64,000 nt of DNA, taken from positions 1-64,000 of the forward strand of contig CBDTTM010000001.1 of the NCBI GenBank assembly GCA_965363355.1, given 5' to 3'. The notes beneath the pieces are model-generated. The model was not told where the DNA came from, searched no databases, and worked only from the letters and a program-made list of their open reading frames with translations. Numbering within the stretch: position 1 is the stretch's first letter; each line of letters opens with the position of its first letter. Both the position numbers and the translations under genes were made by a program. Below, piece by piece: positions 35,970 through 44,591 of this stretch. The stretch comes from CBDTTM01 sp965363355. Its GTDB lineage: Bacteria; Bacillota; Negativicutes; Selenomonadales; Selenomonadaceae.

Positions 35970-37613
35970 TCACTTCCCATCGCTATATGGTATATTTACA
36001 TAGAATGTGGTTCCTTGGTTTATTTGGGATTCAAAAGCAATAGTGCCTTTATATCGATTTAGGATCTGTTTTGTCTGATAGAGTCCGATTCCACGGTTCT
36101 TGCTTTTAGTAGAATACGCATTTTGGTAAATGTGTAAAATATTCTCTTGTGGAATGCCAATTCCTGTATCATTTACCATAATTTTAATTTGTTCATCTGT
36201 TTGAGAAATTTCTAATTCGACCTTTTTGTTTTGACTATTTTCTACAGATTCGACAGCATTGTTCAAAAGGCTGCCAAGAATCGTTATGACATCGTGGATA
36301 ATTGGTGCATCTAGCATGTTTGGTAAAAAGCAGTTTTCGGTAAGTTTCATTTCAACACCAGCTTCATGAGCCCAGCTGAGTTTGCCTAGAAGAAAACCAG
36401 CGAGTACGGGATCTTTTATATTTTTAATGATGGCGCCGGTTTCTGATTGGTATTTGTAAGCGATTTGACGAATATATTCTTGTAGTTGGTCATAGCATTG
36501 CAGTTGGATCATTCCGAGTACAACGTGCATTTTATTCATGAATTCATGGGTCTGGGCACGTAGTGCTTCGGCATAAGTGCTGACATCCATGAGTTTTTCG
36601 GCAAGTTTTTGCAACTCGCTCTTATCACGGAAAGTAGCTACGACGCCGACGATTTCATTGTTTACATAAATAGGGACTCTGTTCGTCAATATGGTGATGC
36701 CGTTTAAGTCTTGTTCTTGATCGAGCTCGGCTATGCCGCTTTCTAGTACTTGGACCATTCGGCTGTTCGGGACGAAATCATCGACTTTTTCACCGATACC
36801 GTCGCCCTTGATGCCAGCTTCGGCGAATAAACGTCTTGCCGCCGGATTTATGGTTTGGATTCTTGTATCTTTGTCGATGGCGAACGAACCTTCGCGGATA
36901 GCTGTCAATATGGCATTTCTTTCTTCAAGCAATCTAGCCACGGCGAAGGGTTCAAGACCGAACGTCGATTTTTTGATGTGTTTTGCCATAAAGCCGGCAA
37001 AAATAAGGCCAGTCAATAAGCCGCAAATACTGCCATATAAGATGGGGAGTTTGTTTTCTGTAGCATTGCCTTCGGCAGTATCGAGCATGATGCCGACTAA
37101 GACAACTCCGATTTGTTCTTGTTTTTTGTTATAGATCGGAATGAATTTTCGCATGGATTCTCCGAGCGAACCTTTTGATACAGAGGATATTTCCTTGCCA
37201 TGAAAAGCATCATCGGCATCGGTGTTATCGTAATAGGTATCAATCATTGCTGCATCGGGATGAGAATAGCGTTTACCGTCCATGCCAAGCACGACGACAA
37301 AACGGATTTCATCGATTTCAGAAATGTTGTCAGCGAATTGTTGTATTTTTTCAGGCGGTATTTTACCGGAAAGACCATCGATTACAATAGGGGAATCTGC
37401 TACCATGTGAGCGATATCATCTGCCTTTATGTATAAGTGCTGATATGTGTTTTCATGGACTTTACTGCTGATTAAAAAATCGGTGATAAGAAGCGATACG
37501 CTGATGATGATAAAGGTGAGGAGAACAAAGTTGTGTTCTAGAGAAAAAAAATTTTTTGTTGTTTTGATAAAAAACACCTTCAATCTATGAATATAAATAA
37601 ATTTTAGGGACAA
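35970..37613 (-). CDS. CitA/DcuS-type sensor histidine kinase
   Basis: 547 residues. A first membrane segment (about 28-48) precedes an extracytoplasmic sensor of about 130 residues, with VVVLGMDGKRYSHPDA typical of CitA/DcuS ligand domains. A second membrane segment (about 185-205) and a PAS domain (ILTAIREGSFAIDKDTRIQT) follow. The kinase core has the phospho-acceptor RAQTHEFMNKMHVVLGMIQL and the ATPase motifs NDTGIGIPQEN and NRGIGLYQTKQIL. It would sense an external carboxylate. The start is uncertain: the TTG at 37613 has no clear ribosome site. A long inverted repeat lies just upstream. Confidence 0.88.
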   Translation of the reverse strand: MSLKFIYIHRLKVFFIKTTKNFFSLEHNFVLLTFIIISVSLLITDFLISSKVHENTYQHLYIKADDIAHMVADSPIVIDGLSGKIPPEKIQQFADNISEIDEIRFVVVLGMDGKRYSHPDAAMIDTYYDNTDADDAFHGKEISSVSKGSLGESMRKFIPIYNKKQEQIGVVLVGIMLDTAEGNATENKLPILYGSICGLLTGLIFAGFMAKHIKKSTFGLEPFAVARLLEERNAILTAIREGSFAIDKDTRIQTINPAARRLFAEAGIKGDGIGEKVDDFVPNSRMVQVLESGIAELDQEQDLNGITILTNRVPIYVNNEIVGVVATFRDKSELQKLAEKLMDVSTYAEALRAQTHEFMNKMHVVLGMIQLQCYDQLQEYIRQIAYKYQSETGAIIKNIKDPVLAGFLLGKLSWAHEAGVEMKLTENCFLPNMLDAPIIHDVITILGSLLNNAVESVENSQNKKVELEISQTDEQIKIMVNDTGIGIPQENILHIYQNAYSTKSKNRGIGLYQTKQILNRYKGTIAFESQINQGTTFYVNIPYSDGK

Positions 37614-37618
37614 TCAAA

Positions 37619-37668
37619 AGTATAGAATATATGGGATATTTATTACAATATTCCATATATTCTATACT
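37619..37668. repeat. 22-bp inverted repeat upstream of the two-component system
   Basis: AGTATAGAATATATGG plus GATATT (37619-37640) is mirrored at 37647-37668 with a single wobble mismatch around the spacer TATTAC. It lies between the start of the sensor kinase gene and the terminator of the preceding gene. It lacks a terminal T-run and so is more likely an operator or a 5' RNA hairpin than a terminator. Confidence 0.55.
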
Positions 37669-37693
37669 ATATCCTGCTTATTCATAATAGATA

Positions 37694-37737
37694 AAAACAG
37701 GGAAAGGTGCAGAATGTACTGCACCTTTCCCTATTTT
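37694..37737 (-). terminator. Terminator after the 180-residue membrane protein gene
   Basis: A 14-bp perfect stem (AGGGAAAGGTGCAG at 37699-37712, mirrored at 37719-37732) has loop AATGTA and A/T flanks. Confidence 0.85.
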
Positions 37738-37746
37738 AAGCAAATT

Positions 37747-38289
37747 TTAATTATTTTGCAGATTTGCAAGAATGGTATTTTTGTCTGTTTGATTTATTTT
37801 ACCAGGTAAATTTTTGGTCAGTTCTGCCAAAAAATTTGCATCGGGTTTAAAATAAATTCGTTCATTTTCTATCTTTTTTGTATTTTTGCTGACGGTGTAG
37901 GCAATGGTCCAAACCTTTCGGTTATCAAGTCCACTGTGGAAGCGGAAGGTTCGTCTGAAATGCATGATGCCGATTAATTTTGGTTCATAGGGATAAATTC
38001 CTTGGATTTGAGAAAATTCTATTGTTGATGTCTTCATATTCCAAAGATTTTTTTGTGTGAATTTAAGCAGTTTTCCAGAGCATTCACATATATATTTTCC
38101 TTGTATGCGTTTTATCAGTGAAAAAAGGAAGACGATATCTATGCCGATTCCAAGTGGCTGGAATTTGTGCAATTTGAAAATTTCCATCAGATTCAAAAGC
38201 AGTAGTCCGGCAAAAAAAAGTATAGCCAGAGTGAAAAAAATACGGTTTTTGGAATTTATTTCTGATTCTGTCGATAAAAATTTTGCCAT
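37747..38289 (-). CDS. Two-TM membrane protein of unknown function, PH-like
   Basis: 180 residues; GGAGACGATCCT precedes the ATG. Two hydrophobic segments at about 17-35 (FFTLAILFFAGLLLLNLM) and 45-62 are followed by a soluble region with alternating strands and aromatic residues (KLLKFTQKNLWNMKTSTIEF, MHFRRTFRFHSGLDNRKVWT), reminiscent of bacterial PH-like domains, and a polar tail. I do not recognise a named family. It sits between the SLC13 carrier and the two-component system on the same strand, 37 bp after the carrier, so it is probably part of the carboxylate unit. Confidence 0.62.
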   Translation of the reverse strand: MAKFLSTESEINSKNRIFFTLAILFFAGLLLLNLMEIFKLHKFQPLGIGIDIVFLFSLIKRIQGKYICECSGKLLKFTQKNLWNMKTSTIEFSQIQGIYPYEPKLIGIMHFRRTFRFHSGLDNRKVWTIAYTVSKNTKKIENERIYFKPDANFLAELTKNLPGKINQTDKNTILANLQNN

Positions 38290-38326
38290 AGGATCGTCTC
38301 CTTATATTCACGAAGATAGAGATTTT

Positions 38327-39703
38327 TTATACGTTTAGCAGGCCAAAGAAAATATAGCAAAGGATAGCACCGACAACGCACATGGAGAAGCCCCAAATCA
38401 AAAGTTGACGGAATAATTTACTCTTATCTTCTTTATCCGAAGCACAAGCGATACACATTGCGCCAAACAGCGAGAGCGGTGAGGTATCAACTAGATGTGA
38501 GCCGACATCGATCGAAGAGATCATGGCGATGGCGCTGCCGCCGCCAAGCTGTTCGACCAAACCTGGAACAAGTGGCAAGAACATCGGCATGACGACACCA
38601 GAAGAGCTTGAAAACGATGAAATAAATCCGCTGGTAAGCGCTAAGACACCATTGATGCTTGTTGGGTTTGAAACTGTAGCAATCATGCCAACGAGTGCGT
38701 CTAGTCCACCGGCTTTGTCCATGACGTCGATGAGGACACCCATGCCGCCTACCATGATGATGACGGACCACGGAACAGCCTTGATGGCTTCTTTGCTGTC
38801 ACCTACGTTCAAGATCAGAAGAAGTGAAGAAAGCATAAAGGCGATTGCCCCGACATTGGTAACCTTTCCATTACCTAAAAAGTCCATGATTGTCGGAGTA
38901 AAGAAGCTTTTTGTTAAAGAAAGGCTTGGTAAAATGACTAAGAGAACAAGGATACCGATAGCTCCGAGGGTCATCCATTGTTTTTTGTCAAAAGGTTCTG
39001 GCTTTGGTGCGATATCATCGATGTTGAGTGTGGAAGCACGTTGATTCCGTATCCAAGCCCAGCCGCCGAAAATCATGAAGCCGCCGATATTGGCAAATAG
39101 TTGGGCAATTTCAGAGTTGAGATGGATTTTCCAGGCCAAGAGGCTTAAATCGCCCATATGCTGACCGAGGCTTTCAAGTTCAGGAGTCATTTTGGCAATG
39201 AAAGAATTGGAGATGATGCCGCTTGGCGCGATTGGTGAAAATGCAGCTCCGTTAGCGGCACCGACGACAAGTAATGTCATCAAGAAGGCTTTCATGCCGA
39301 TGCGTTCCGATATGGACATGACGACTGGCGCCATTAAGGTAACGGTTGCGATATTGCCAGGGCCGATGGTTGTTATGATGGTGATCAAAGCGAAGATGAT
39401 CAAAGGAATCAGGGCTGTGTTTCCTTTGGCCAGCCGTATGGCATTAGCCGTAAGCTTTTCCATGGTTCCGTTTGTTGTGGCGATTCCAAAGAGAAAGGTT
39501 ACACCTGTAAGTACCATAAATAAATCAACTGGCCAGGCTTGCATGATTTTTACAGCAGAAAGGTTAGCGAAAAAGGCACCTATGCCGATCGCAAAAGAAA
39601 TGGCAATAATCCCTACATTGAGATCTTCATTGATCATGGATATAGCAACTACAATGAGTATGCCAGCCAATGAAGCGATTGCGGCAGATGATAATCCTAG
39701 CAT
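38327..39703 (-). CDS. SLC13/MatC-type dicarboxylate carrier
   Basis: 458 residues with about 11-12 hydrophobic segments. The N-terminus MLGLSSAAIASLAGILIVVA and the repeat VVGAANGAAFSPIAPSGIIS, with the second-half counterpart FISSFSSSSGVVMPMFLPL, fit the MatC N-terminal/SLC13 (DASS) family of dicarboxylate carriers. GPGNIATVTLMAPVV and a conserved SIDVGSHLVDTSPLS region would form the substrate and Na+ site. GGGGGAATC precedes the ATG. It is 49 bp downstream of the small OadG-like gene and part of the decarboxylase cluster, so it likely imports the acid that is decarboxylated. The substrate (malonate, malate or succinate) cannot be read from sequence. Confidence 0.85.
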   Translation of the reverse strand: MLGLSSAAIASLAGILIVVAISMINEDLNVGIIAISFAIGIGAFFANLSAVKIMQAWPVDLFMVLTGVTFLFGIATTNGTMEKLTANAIRLAKGNTALIPLIIFALITIITTIGPGNIATVTLMAPVVMSISERIGMKAFLMTLLVVGAANGAAFSPIAPSGIISNSFIAKMTPELESLGQHMGDLSLLAWKIHLNSEIAQLFANIGGFMIFGGWAWIRNQRASTLNIDDIAPKPEPFDKKQWMTLGAIGILVLLVILPSLSLTKSFFTPTIMDFLGNGKVTNVGAIAFMLSSLLLILNVGDSKEAIKAVPWSVIIMVGGMGVLIDVMDKAGGLDALVGMIATVSNPTSINGVLALTSGFISSFSSSSGVVMPMFLPLVPGLVEQLGGGSAIAMISSIDVGSHLVDTSPLSLFGAMCIACASDKEDKSKLFRQLLIWGFSMCVVGAILCYIFFGLLNV

Positions 39704-39751
39704 AAAAGATTCCCCCTCGAATTTATCGTATATCCCAAGGAAGCCAATACA

Positions 39752-39898
39752 TCAATCATCGTCTTCTTCGCCGGCTGCATCTGCTGGAAAAGCTTTGCGA
39801 AGAAGGACGGTTGCACCGATGAAAATTGCGATTACAAAAAACATGGTTGGCAGGGCAATACACATCATAGTGACTGCTTTTACAAATGCTCCATCCAT
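39752..39898 (-). CDS. Small single-TM protein, OadG-related
   Basis: 48 residues: MDGAFVKAVTMMCIALPTM, then a hydrophobic stretch FFVIAIFIGATVLLRK and an acidic tail PADAAGEEDDD. GAGGTG precedes the ATG. It begins 18 bp after the oadB-like gene. One N-terminal membrane helix with a short charged tail is the layout of the gamma (OadG) subunit or its small relatives that stabilise Na+-pump decarboxylases. It is short for a full OadG and is too small to carry a zinc-binding tail. Confidence 0.7.
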   Translation of the reverse strand: MDGAFVKAVTMMCIALPTMFFVIAIFIGATVLLRKAFPADAAGEEDDD

Positions 39899-39916
39899 TT
39901 TTGACACCTCACTTTT

Positions 39917-41074
39917 TTATTTTGCCAAGGCTGGAATAAGTGCTAAGACAAGACCACCGGCGACGACAGAAGCAATCTGACCGGCAACATTGACTCCGAT
40001 GGCATGCTGGATGATAAAGTTTGAAGGATCTTCTTTAAGTGCCATTTTGGCAATGACTCTTCCAGACATAGGAAATGCAGAAATTCCGCAAGCACCGATC
40101 ATCGGATTTATTTTTTCGGATCTGAGCAGGTTGAGTAATTTTGCAAACAATACGCCGCCAGCTGTATCAAAAACAAAAGCGACTGCGCCGAGAGCCATGA
40201 TCATAGCTACCTGTACGGTGAGAAAATTTTCACCTGACATCGTACCACCTATCGTGATGCCGAGAAGTAATGTAACTAGGTTGGAAAGCTCATTTTCAGC
40301 AGCACTCGAAAGATTGTCGACAACGCCAGAAACTTTGAGGATGTTGCCAAACATCAAGCTGCCGATCAATGCCACGGAAATCGGAGCAACAATGCCAGCG
40401 ATGAGGACAACCATCAAGGGAAAGAGGAAAATCGTGGTTTTAGATAGAGGTTCATCTTCTGAGTAGCCCATTTTTATTTTGCGTTCCGCTTGGGTCGTCA
40501 AGGCTTTGATGACAGGCGGCTGTATAATCGGAACTAAAGACATGTAAGAATAAGCGGCAACGGATAATGGCCCTAAAAGATCTTGAGCAAAACGGCTGGC
40601 AACGTAAATAGTCGTCGGGCCGTCGGCTGCGCCAATAATGCCGATGGATGCAGCGTTTTCAAAGGAAAAACCCATCAAAGCTGCTAATACGGCGGTGCCG
40701 AAGATACCTACCTGAGCAGCTGCGGCAAAGAGCATGACGATCGGGCGCCGTATCAGGGGCGTAAAATCGCACATGGCTCCAATGGCAATGAAGATCAATA
40801 CGGGAAATAATTCGTTGGCTATGCCGGCCTTATAAAGGACCCATAAAAATCCTTCTTCGCCGACTGCTTGTGAAATAGCAGATGAATAAGGGATGTTTGC
40901 CAGTAATGCACCGAATCCGATCGGCAGCAGCAAGTTTGGTTCATAGTCACGTTTTACCGCCAGGTAAATCAGTAAAAAGCTGATGCCCCACATGACGATG
41001 TTTTTCCATGTCAGGCCGATGAAGCCCATAAGTAATTCGTCTAACCAAGGGTATTGCAACATTAAAGATTCCAT
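39917..41074 (-). CDS. Na+-transporting decarboxylase beta subunit (OadB/MmdB/GcdB)
   Basis: 385 residues with about nine membrane segments. Conserved stretches: the region IPYSSAISQAVGEEGFLWVL, LFPVLIFIAIGAMCDFTPLI, the Na+ site helix IIGAADGPTTIYVASRFAQ with its essential Asp, and SAFPMSGRVIAKMALKEDPS near the C-terminus. This subunit couples decarboxylation of carboxybiotin to outward Na+ pumping. GGAGGCATGCTTA precedes the ATG. The biotin carrier gene lies 62 bp upstream and the small OadG-like gene follows. Which acyl-CoA or keto acid is used depends on the alpha subunit. Confidence 0.95.
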   Translation of the reverse strand: MESLMLQYPWLDELLMGFIGLTWKNIVMWGISFLLIYLAVKRDYEPNLLLPIGFGALLANIPYSSAISQAVGEEGFLWVLYKAGIANELFPVLIFIAIGAMCDFTPLIRRPIVMLFAAAAQVGIFGTAVLAALMGFSFENAASIGIIGAADGPTTIYVASRFAQDLLGPLSVAAYSYMSLVPIIQPPVIKALTTQAERKIKMGYSEDEPLSKTTIFLFPLMVVLIAGIVAPISVALIGSLMFGNILKVSGVVDNLSSAAENELSNLVTLLLGITIGGTMSGENFLTVQVAMIMALGAVAFVFDTAGGVLFAKLLNLLRSEKINPMIGACGISAFPMSGRVIAKMALKEDPSNFIIQHAIGVNVAGQIASVVAGGLVLALIPALAK

Positions 41075-41136
41075 TAAGCATGCCTCCTCATATGTTTATA
41101 AATAACTGCAGCAGCCGTAGTTTTGGCTGTTGCAGG

Positions 41137-41532
41137 TCAAACACTCAATAAAATAAGGATTTGTCCGGGTTTGACACTGTCACCAGCTTGAACATTGACC
41201 GATTTTATGGTGCCATTTACAGGTGAGGCGATTTCATTCATCATTTTCATTGCCTCTAAAATCAAAAGCAAGTCGCCCGTATGGACGGTATCACCAGCTT
41301 TTACATTGATTTTATTGACTTTTCCTGGCATAGGAGCTGATATTTTTGTATCTCCATCACTAATTGTTGGTGTTGGTTCGATAATGCTTTCTTTGGAAAC
41401 TGAAACTGGCATGGCAACTGAAGGTGCTGGAATGGATTTTTTTGCTAGCGGAGAAGCGCTTTCGCCGGTCTTTTCGACTTCTACGGCATAAGCTGTTCCG
41501 TTTATGGTAACTGTCAGATTCATTTTATTCAT
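41137..41532 (-). CDS. Biotin carrier subunit of the Na+-pump decarboxylase
   Basis: 131 residues from the ATG at 41532, preceded by GGAGGTATCATCT; the frame extends upstream into the neighbour without a ribosome site. After a short N-terminal fold (NLTVTINGTAYAVEVEKTGE) comes an Ala/Pro/Ser-rich linker, then the lipoyl/biotinyl domain with ISAPMPGKVNKINVKAGD and the biotinylation motif EAMKMMNE, where Lys is the attachment site. It shuttles carboxybiotin from the carboxyltransferase to the beta subunit. Confidence 0.95.
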   Translation of the reverse strand: MNKMNLTVTINGTAYAVEVEKTGESASPLAKKSIPAPSVAMPVSVSKESIIEPTPTISDGDTKISAPMPGKVNKINVKAGDTVHTGDLLLILEAMKMMNEIASPVNGTIKSVNVQAGDSVKPGQILILLSV

Positions 41533-41558
41533 AGATGATACCTCCACTTCAAATTGGG

Positions 41559-41816
41559 CTAAATCTTGTAGGAATCCATTAGTTTTTGGCGCCCGCATAA
41601 TTGCCATTCTTTACTGACTCGCGTTATTTTAAATGCGAGTCCAGGATTTTCAGCTGAAAACATCGCATAGGCTGCAGCGGTTATGATTGCTGCAGTCTCT
41701 GGAGAAACACCGAAGGTATCAGCTGTTCCAGTCTCTAACTTTTGTGTGGATTCAAGCGTTTCTTTTTTTGATTTTTTTTCTTTTTTATGGCCAAATAACG
41801 ATGCAAAAAATCCCAT
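41559..41816 (-). CDS. Small decarboxylase subunit (epsilon/OadG C-terminal type)
   Basis: 85 residues from the ATG at 41816; AAGGAGGTGATC is a perfect ribosome site. A Lys/Glu-rich N-terminus (HKKEKKSKKETLESTQK) is followed by SPETAAIITAAAYAMFSAEN and FKITRVSKEWQLCGRQKLM. The latter resembles the C-terminal region of OadG/MmdE-like small subunits, which end in an R-x3-GR tail. It begins 33 bp after the carboxyltransferase stop and precedes the biotin carrier gene. There is no membrane segment, so it differs from OadG proper. Confidence 0.68.
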   Translation of the reverse strand: MGFFASLFGHKKEKKSKKETLESTQKLETGTADTFGVSPETAAIITAAAYAMFSAENPGLAFKITRVSKEWQLCGRQKLMDSYKI

Positions 41817-41849
41817 GGTGATCACCTCCTTTACAAAACATAAAGTATT

Positions 41850-43268
41850 TTAAAATGGGATATTTCCGTGCTTTTTATGTGGACGAGATTCCCGTTTTGT
41901 CATCAGCATAGTTAAGGCCTGGATAATGTGGATACGCGTTTCAACAGGGTCTATAATTTGGTCAGTACAGGTAAAAATAGGCTTTTGCATATCTATATGG
42001 GACAAAGATTTTTCTGGTATATGGTTTTTTTCTGCCTTTTGGCGGAAGAGGACAGCGGCTGAGCCAGCTGGTTCTTTTATTGCGATCTTAGCGCTCGGCC
42101 AAGCGAGTACGAGGTCTGCTCCAAGTTCTTTTGAACACAGTGCAAGATACGCAGCTCCATAAGCTTTGCGAATCAGCAGGCTGATTTTGGGCACAGTGGC
42201 TTCTGCATAGGAATAGAGGATTTTGGTGCTGTGCCGGATAATGCCTTTATATTCTTGGCTTGTGTCTGGCAAAAATCCGGGAACATCAATGAAGGTTATT
42301 AAAGGCAAGTTGAATGCGTCGCAAAAACGGATAAAACGCGAAGCCTTGTCAGAAGAATTTATATCGAGGCAGCCGCCGATGGTCAAAGGCTGATTGGCGA
42401 TGATTCCTACGGATTGGCCATTGAAGCGAGCAAACCCGGTAATTAAGTTGCGGGCGTATAAAGACTGGACTTCATAGAATTGTTGGTCGTCGGCGGTAAG
42501 CTCAACCAAGTGCTTCATATCATAAGGGGAATCAATATTATCCGGCAGCACAGAATCAAGTTCTGGAATCAAGCGCATCGCAGAATCTTTTGTTGGTTTA
42601 ATTGGTACATCTTCGAGATTATTGCTTGGTAAAAAACTTAAGAGCCGACGGATTTGGCAGATGCTGTCTGAGGGTGTAAGTGAGGAAAAATGAGCTGAGC
42701 CGGAACTTGTGTTGTGAGTGATCGCTCCACCTAGTTGTTCGGACGTTATCGTCTCACCAGTAATCGCTTTGATTGAAGCGGGTGAAGTCAAGAACATGCT
42801 GCTTGCATCTTGCACCATATAGATGAAATCTGTAAGAGCGGGGGCGTAAACAGCACTGCCAGTACAAGAATTCAAGATAACCGATATTTGTGGAACGACA
42901 CCTGAGGCAAGTATGTGTTGATAAAGAAGTTTGCCATAGCCATTCATATTGTTGGCTGTTTTGTCGCTGGGAATATCGTTTAGCTTATTGATGCCGATGA
43001 TTGGACAACGGGCCTTAAGGGCCATAGTAAATAGTTTACAGAGATTTTCGGTGTAGGATTCATCAAATACACTGTCTTCTACTGTGCAGTCTTGCGCATA
43101 GGCAAAAACAAGGCGATTTTCTATATTGCCATAGCCGGCAGCAAGACCAATAGGTGTTGCCGTGAAGTTTACGAAAGTTCCTTGATCAAAAAGCAGCTCC
43201 AAATACGTACTTGGGCAGCCTTCTTTTTTAGAAAGTGTTTCTTCAATACGTCGTACGGTCGTTTGCAA
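41850..43268 (-). CDS. Carboxyltransferase (alpha) subunit, methylmalonyl-CoA decarboxylase-like, divergent
   Basis: 472 residues from a TTG at 43268, which has AGGAGGTG at ideal spacing; a GTG eight codons earlier lies within the ribosome site. The two crotonase-type halves are recognisable: SCTGSAVYAPALTDFIYMV, GGAITHNTSSGSAHFSS, IDVPGFLPDTSQEYKGIIRH, and YAEATVPKISLLIRKAYGAA. It is about 35 residues shorter than MmdA at the N-terminus and lacks the HakGKltARERi block. The late AVMGPEGA motif is replaced by AIKEPAGSAAVL. It would transfer a carboxyl group from an acyl-CoA to the biotin carrier, but the substrate is uncertain. It is first in the cluster, divergent from the threonine-synthase-like gene. 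Confidence 0.85.
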   Translation of the reverse strand: MQTTVRRIEETLSKKEGCPSTYLELLFDQGTFVNFTATPIGLAAGYGNIENRLVFAYAQDCTVEDSVFDESYTENLCKLFTMALKARCPIIGINKLNDIPSDKTANNMNGYGKLLYQHILASGVVPQISVILNSCTGSAVYAPALTDFIYMVQDASSMFLTSPASIKAITGETITSEQLGGAITHNTSSGSAHFSSLTPSDSICQIRRLLSFLPSNNLEDVPIKPTKDSAMRLIPELDSVLPDNIDSPYDMKHLVELTADDQQFYEVQSLYARNLITGFARFNGQSVGIIANQPLTIGGCLDINSSDKASRFIRFCDAFNLPLITFIDVPGFLPDTSQEYKGIIRHSTKILYSYAEATVPKISLLIRKAYGAAYLALCSKELGADLVLAWPSAKIAIKEPAGSAAVLFRQKAEKNHIPEKSLSHIDMQKPIFTCTDQIIDPVETRIHIIQALTMLMTKRESRPHKKHGNIPF

Positions 43269-43527
43269 GAGCGGCACCTCCTGTGCGTGCACTTTCTGAA
43301 CTTTTCTTATATCTAATTTACTGCTTAATTCATAAAAAGTCAGTATTTTATAAGTTTTTAAACTATTTTGTAATTAAAGTTACTGAGAAAAATAAAAAGA
43401 AGAAAATCCCTTTGTTTCTTTGGTAAAAATAGCAGGAAAAATAACAGGTACTAGAGAATGGATTGGCTGATAGGGGTATCTGCCCTTATTTAGAAAATCA
43501 TATATTTTTTAATATGGGGGCGATGCT

Positions 43528-44520
43528 ATGCATTTTTATTGTGAAAAATGTAAAAAAGAATATCCGATGGATACCCTGGCTTACAAATGCATTTGTGGAG
43601 GCTTATTTCGTTTATTTAAACGCTTTGATGAAGTAGTGCCGACTAAAGTTTCGTTGGGAGAAGTAAGGACTCCGTTATTGCCGATACATGTTGATAAAAT
43701 CGATTTTTTATTGAAAATGGAGCATTTGCAGCCAACTGGATCTTTTAAAGATCGAGGCGCATTTATGTTGATAAATGAACTCAAAAATTTGGGCGTCAAA
43801 GAAATCGTCGAAGATTCTGCGGGCAATGCAGCAGCGGCGATTGCAGCCTATGCAGCGGCGGCTGGTATAGATTGTCTGATTTATCTACCGGAAAAGACCT
43901 CACCGGCGAAAATCCGGCAAATCGAGTCGACTGGTGCAACGATCAAAAAAGTAAGAGGTGATCGTGATAAGACGGCTCAGCTGGTGCAGAAAGCGGCAAA
44001 GGAAAGATATTACGCATCACATGTCTACAATCCACTTTTTTTTGAGGGAATGAAATCAATGGCACAGGAAATATATGAGCAGCTTGGTCAACAGGTTCCG
44101 GAATATATTTTTATGCCGGTGGGAAATGGAACTATGCTGCTTGGGCTTTATTATGGTTTTGAGGAAATCGGTCGTCTGCCGAAGTTCGTCGCTGTCCAAA
44201 GCTGCACTTGCCAACCGCTTTGTCATGCATTGCATAAAAAGGCAGGCAAAGATTCGGGGGAGACTATAGCAGAATCTATACGCGTAGGAAATCCGGCAAG
44301 GCTTGATGAAATGCTGCAGGCAATAAAAAATAGTAGAGGGGACGCTGTTACAGTCACCGATGAGGAAATCATGGCAGCAGCAAAAATACTTGGAAAAAAT
44401 GGAATATATACAGAAATTAGTTCAGCGGCAGCCTTGGCTGGAGCCAAAAAATTCTTCAAGGATGGCAAGCCGGATAATTATAAGGTTGTCATACCGCTTA
44501 CCGGTCATGGCTTGAAATAA
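43528..44520 (+). CDS. Threonine-synthase-like PLP enzyme with N-terminal zinc ribbon
   Basis: 330 residues with GGGGGCG before the ATG. A cysteine cluster CEKCKKEY...CICGG begins the protein, as in the archaeal-type threonine synthases. The PLP Lys is in LQPTGSFKDRGAFMLINEL, followed by EDSAGNAAAAIAAYAAAAGI and a phosphate loop VGNGTMLLGLYYGFEE. The C-terminal ITGH-type end is VIPLTGHGLK. It probably makes threonine from O-phosphohomoserine, but related fold-type II PLP enzymes act on other amino acids; no other threonine genes are nearby. It stands alone, divergent from the decarboxylase cluster. Confidence 0.78.
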   Translation: MHFYCEKCKKEYPMDTLAYKCICGGLFRLFKRFDEVVPTKVSLGEVRTPLLPIHVDKIDFLLKMEHLQPTGSFKDRGAFMLINELKNLGVKEIVEDSAGNAAAAIAAYAAAAGIDCLIYLPEKTSPAKIRQIESTGATIKKVRGDRDKTAQLVQKAAKERYYASHVYNPLFFEGMKSMAQEIYEQLGQQVPEYIFMPVGNGTMLLGLYYGFEEIGRLPKFVAVQSCTCQPLCHALHKKAGKDSGETIAESIRVGNPARLDEMLQAIKNSRGDAVTVTDEEIMAAAKILGKNGIYTEISSAAALAGAKKFFKDGKPDNYKVVIPLTGHGLK

Positions 44521-44591
44521 AAAAATCGTGGGATTTTCTGCCATAATGAACTATAATTAAATCTTGTTCAGTATGACAGGAGGTTTTTTTT

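Noticed and set aside
38523..39980. Long plus-strand frames antisense to the SLC13 carrier and OadB genes
   Set aside because: Met/Thr/Pro-rich translations typical of the reverse strand of membrane protein genes.
43293..43527. T-box or other riboswitch before the threonine-synthase-like gene
   Set aside because: No T-box sequence, specifier stem or terminator could be recognised; only a weak AGGG/CCCT pairing near 43478.
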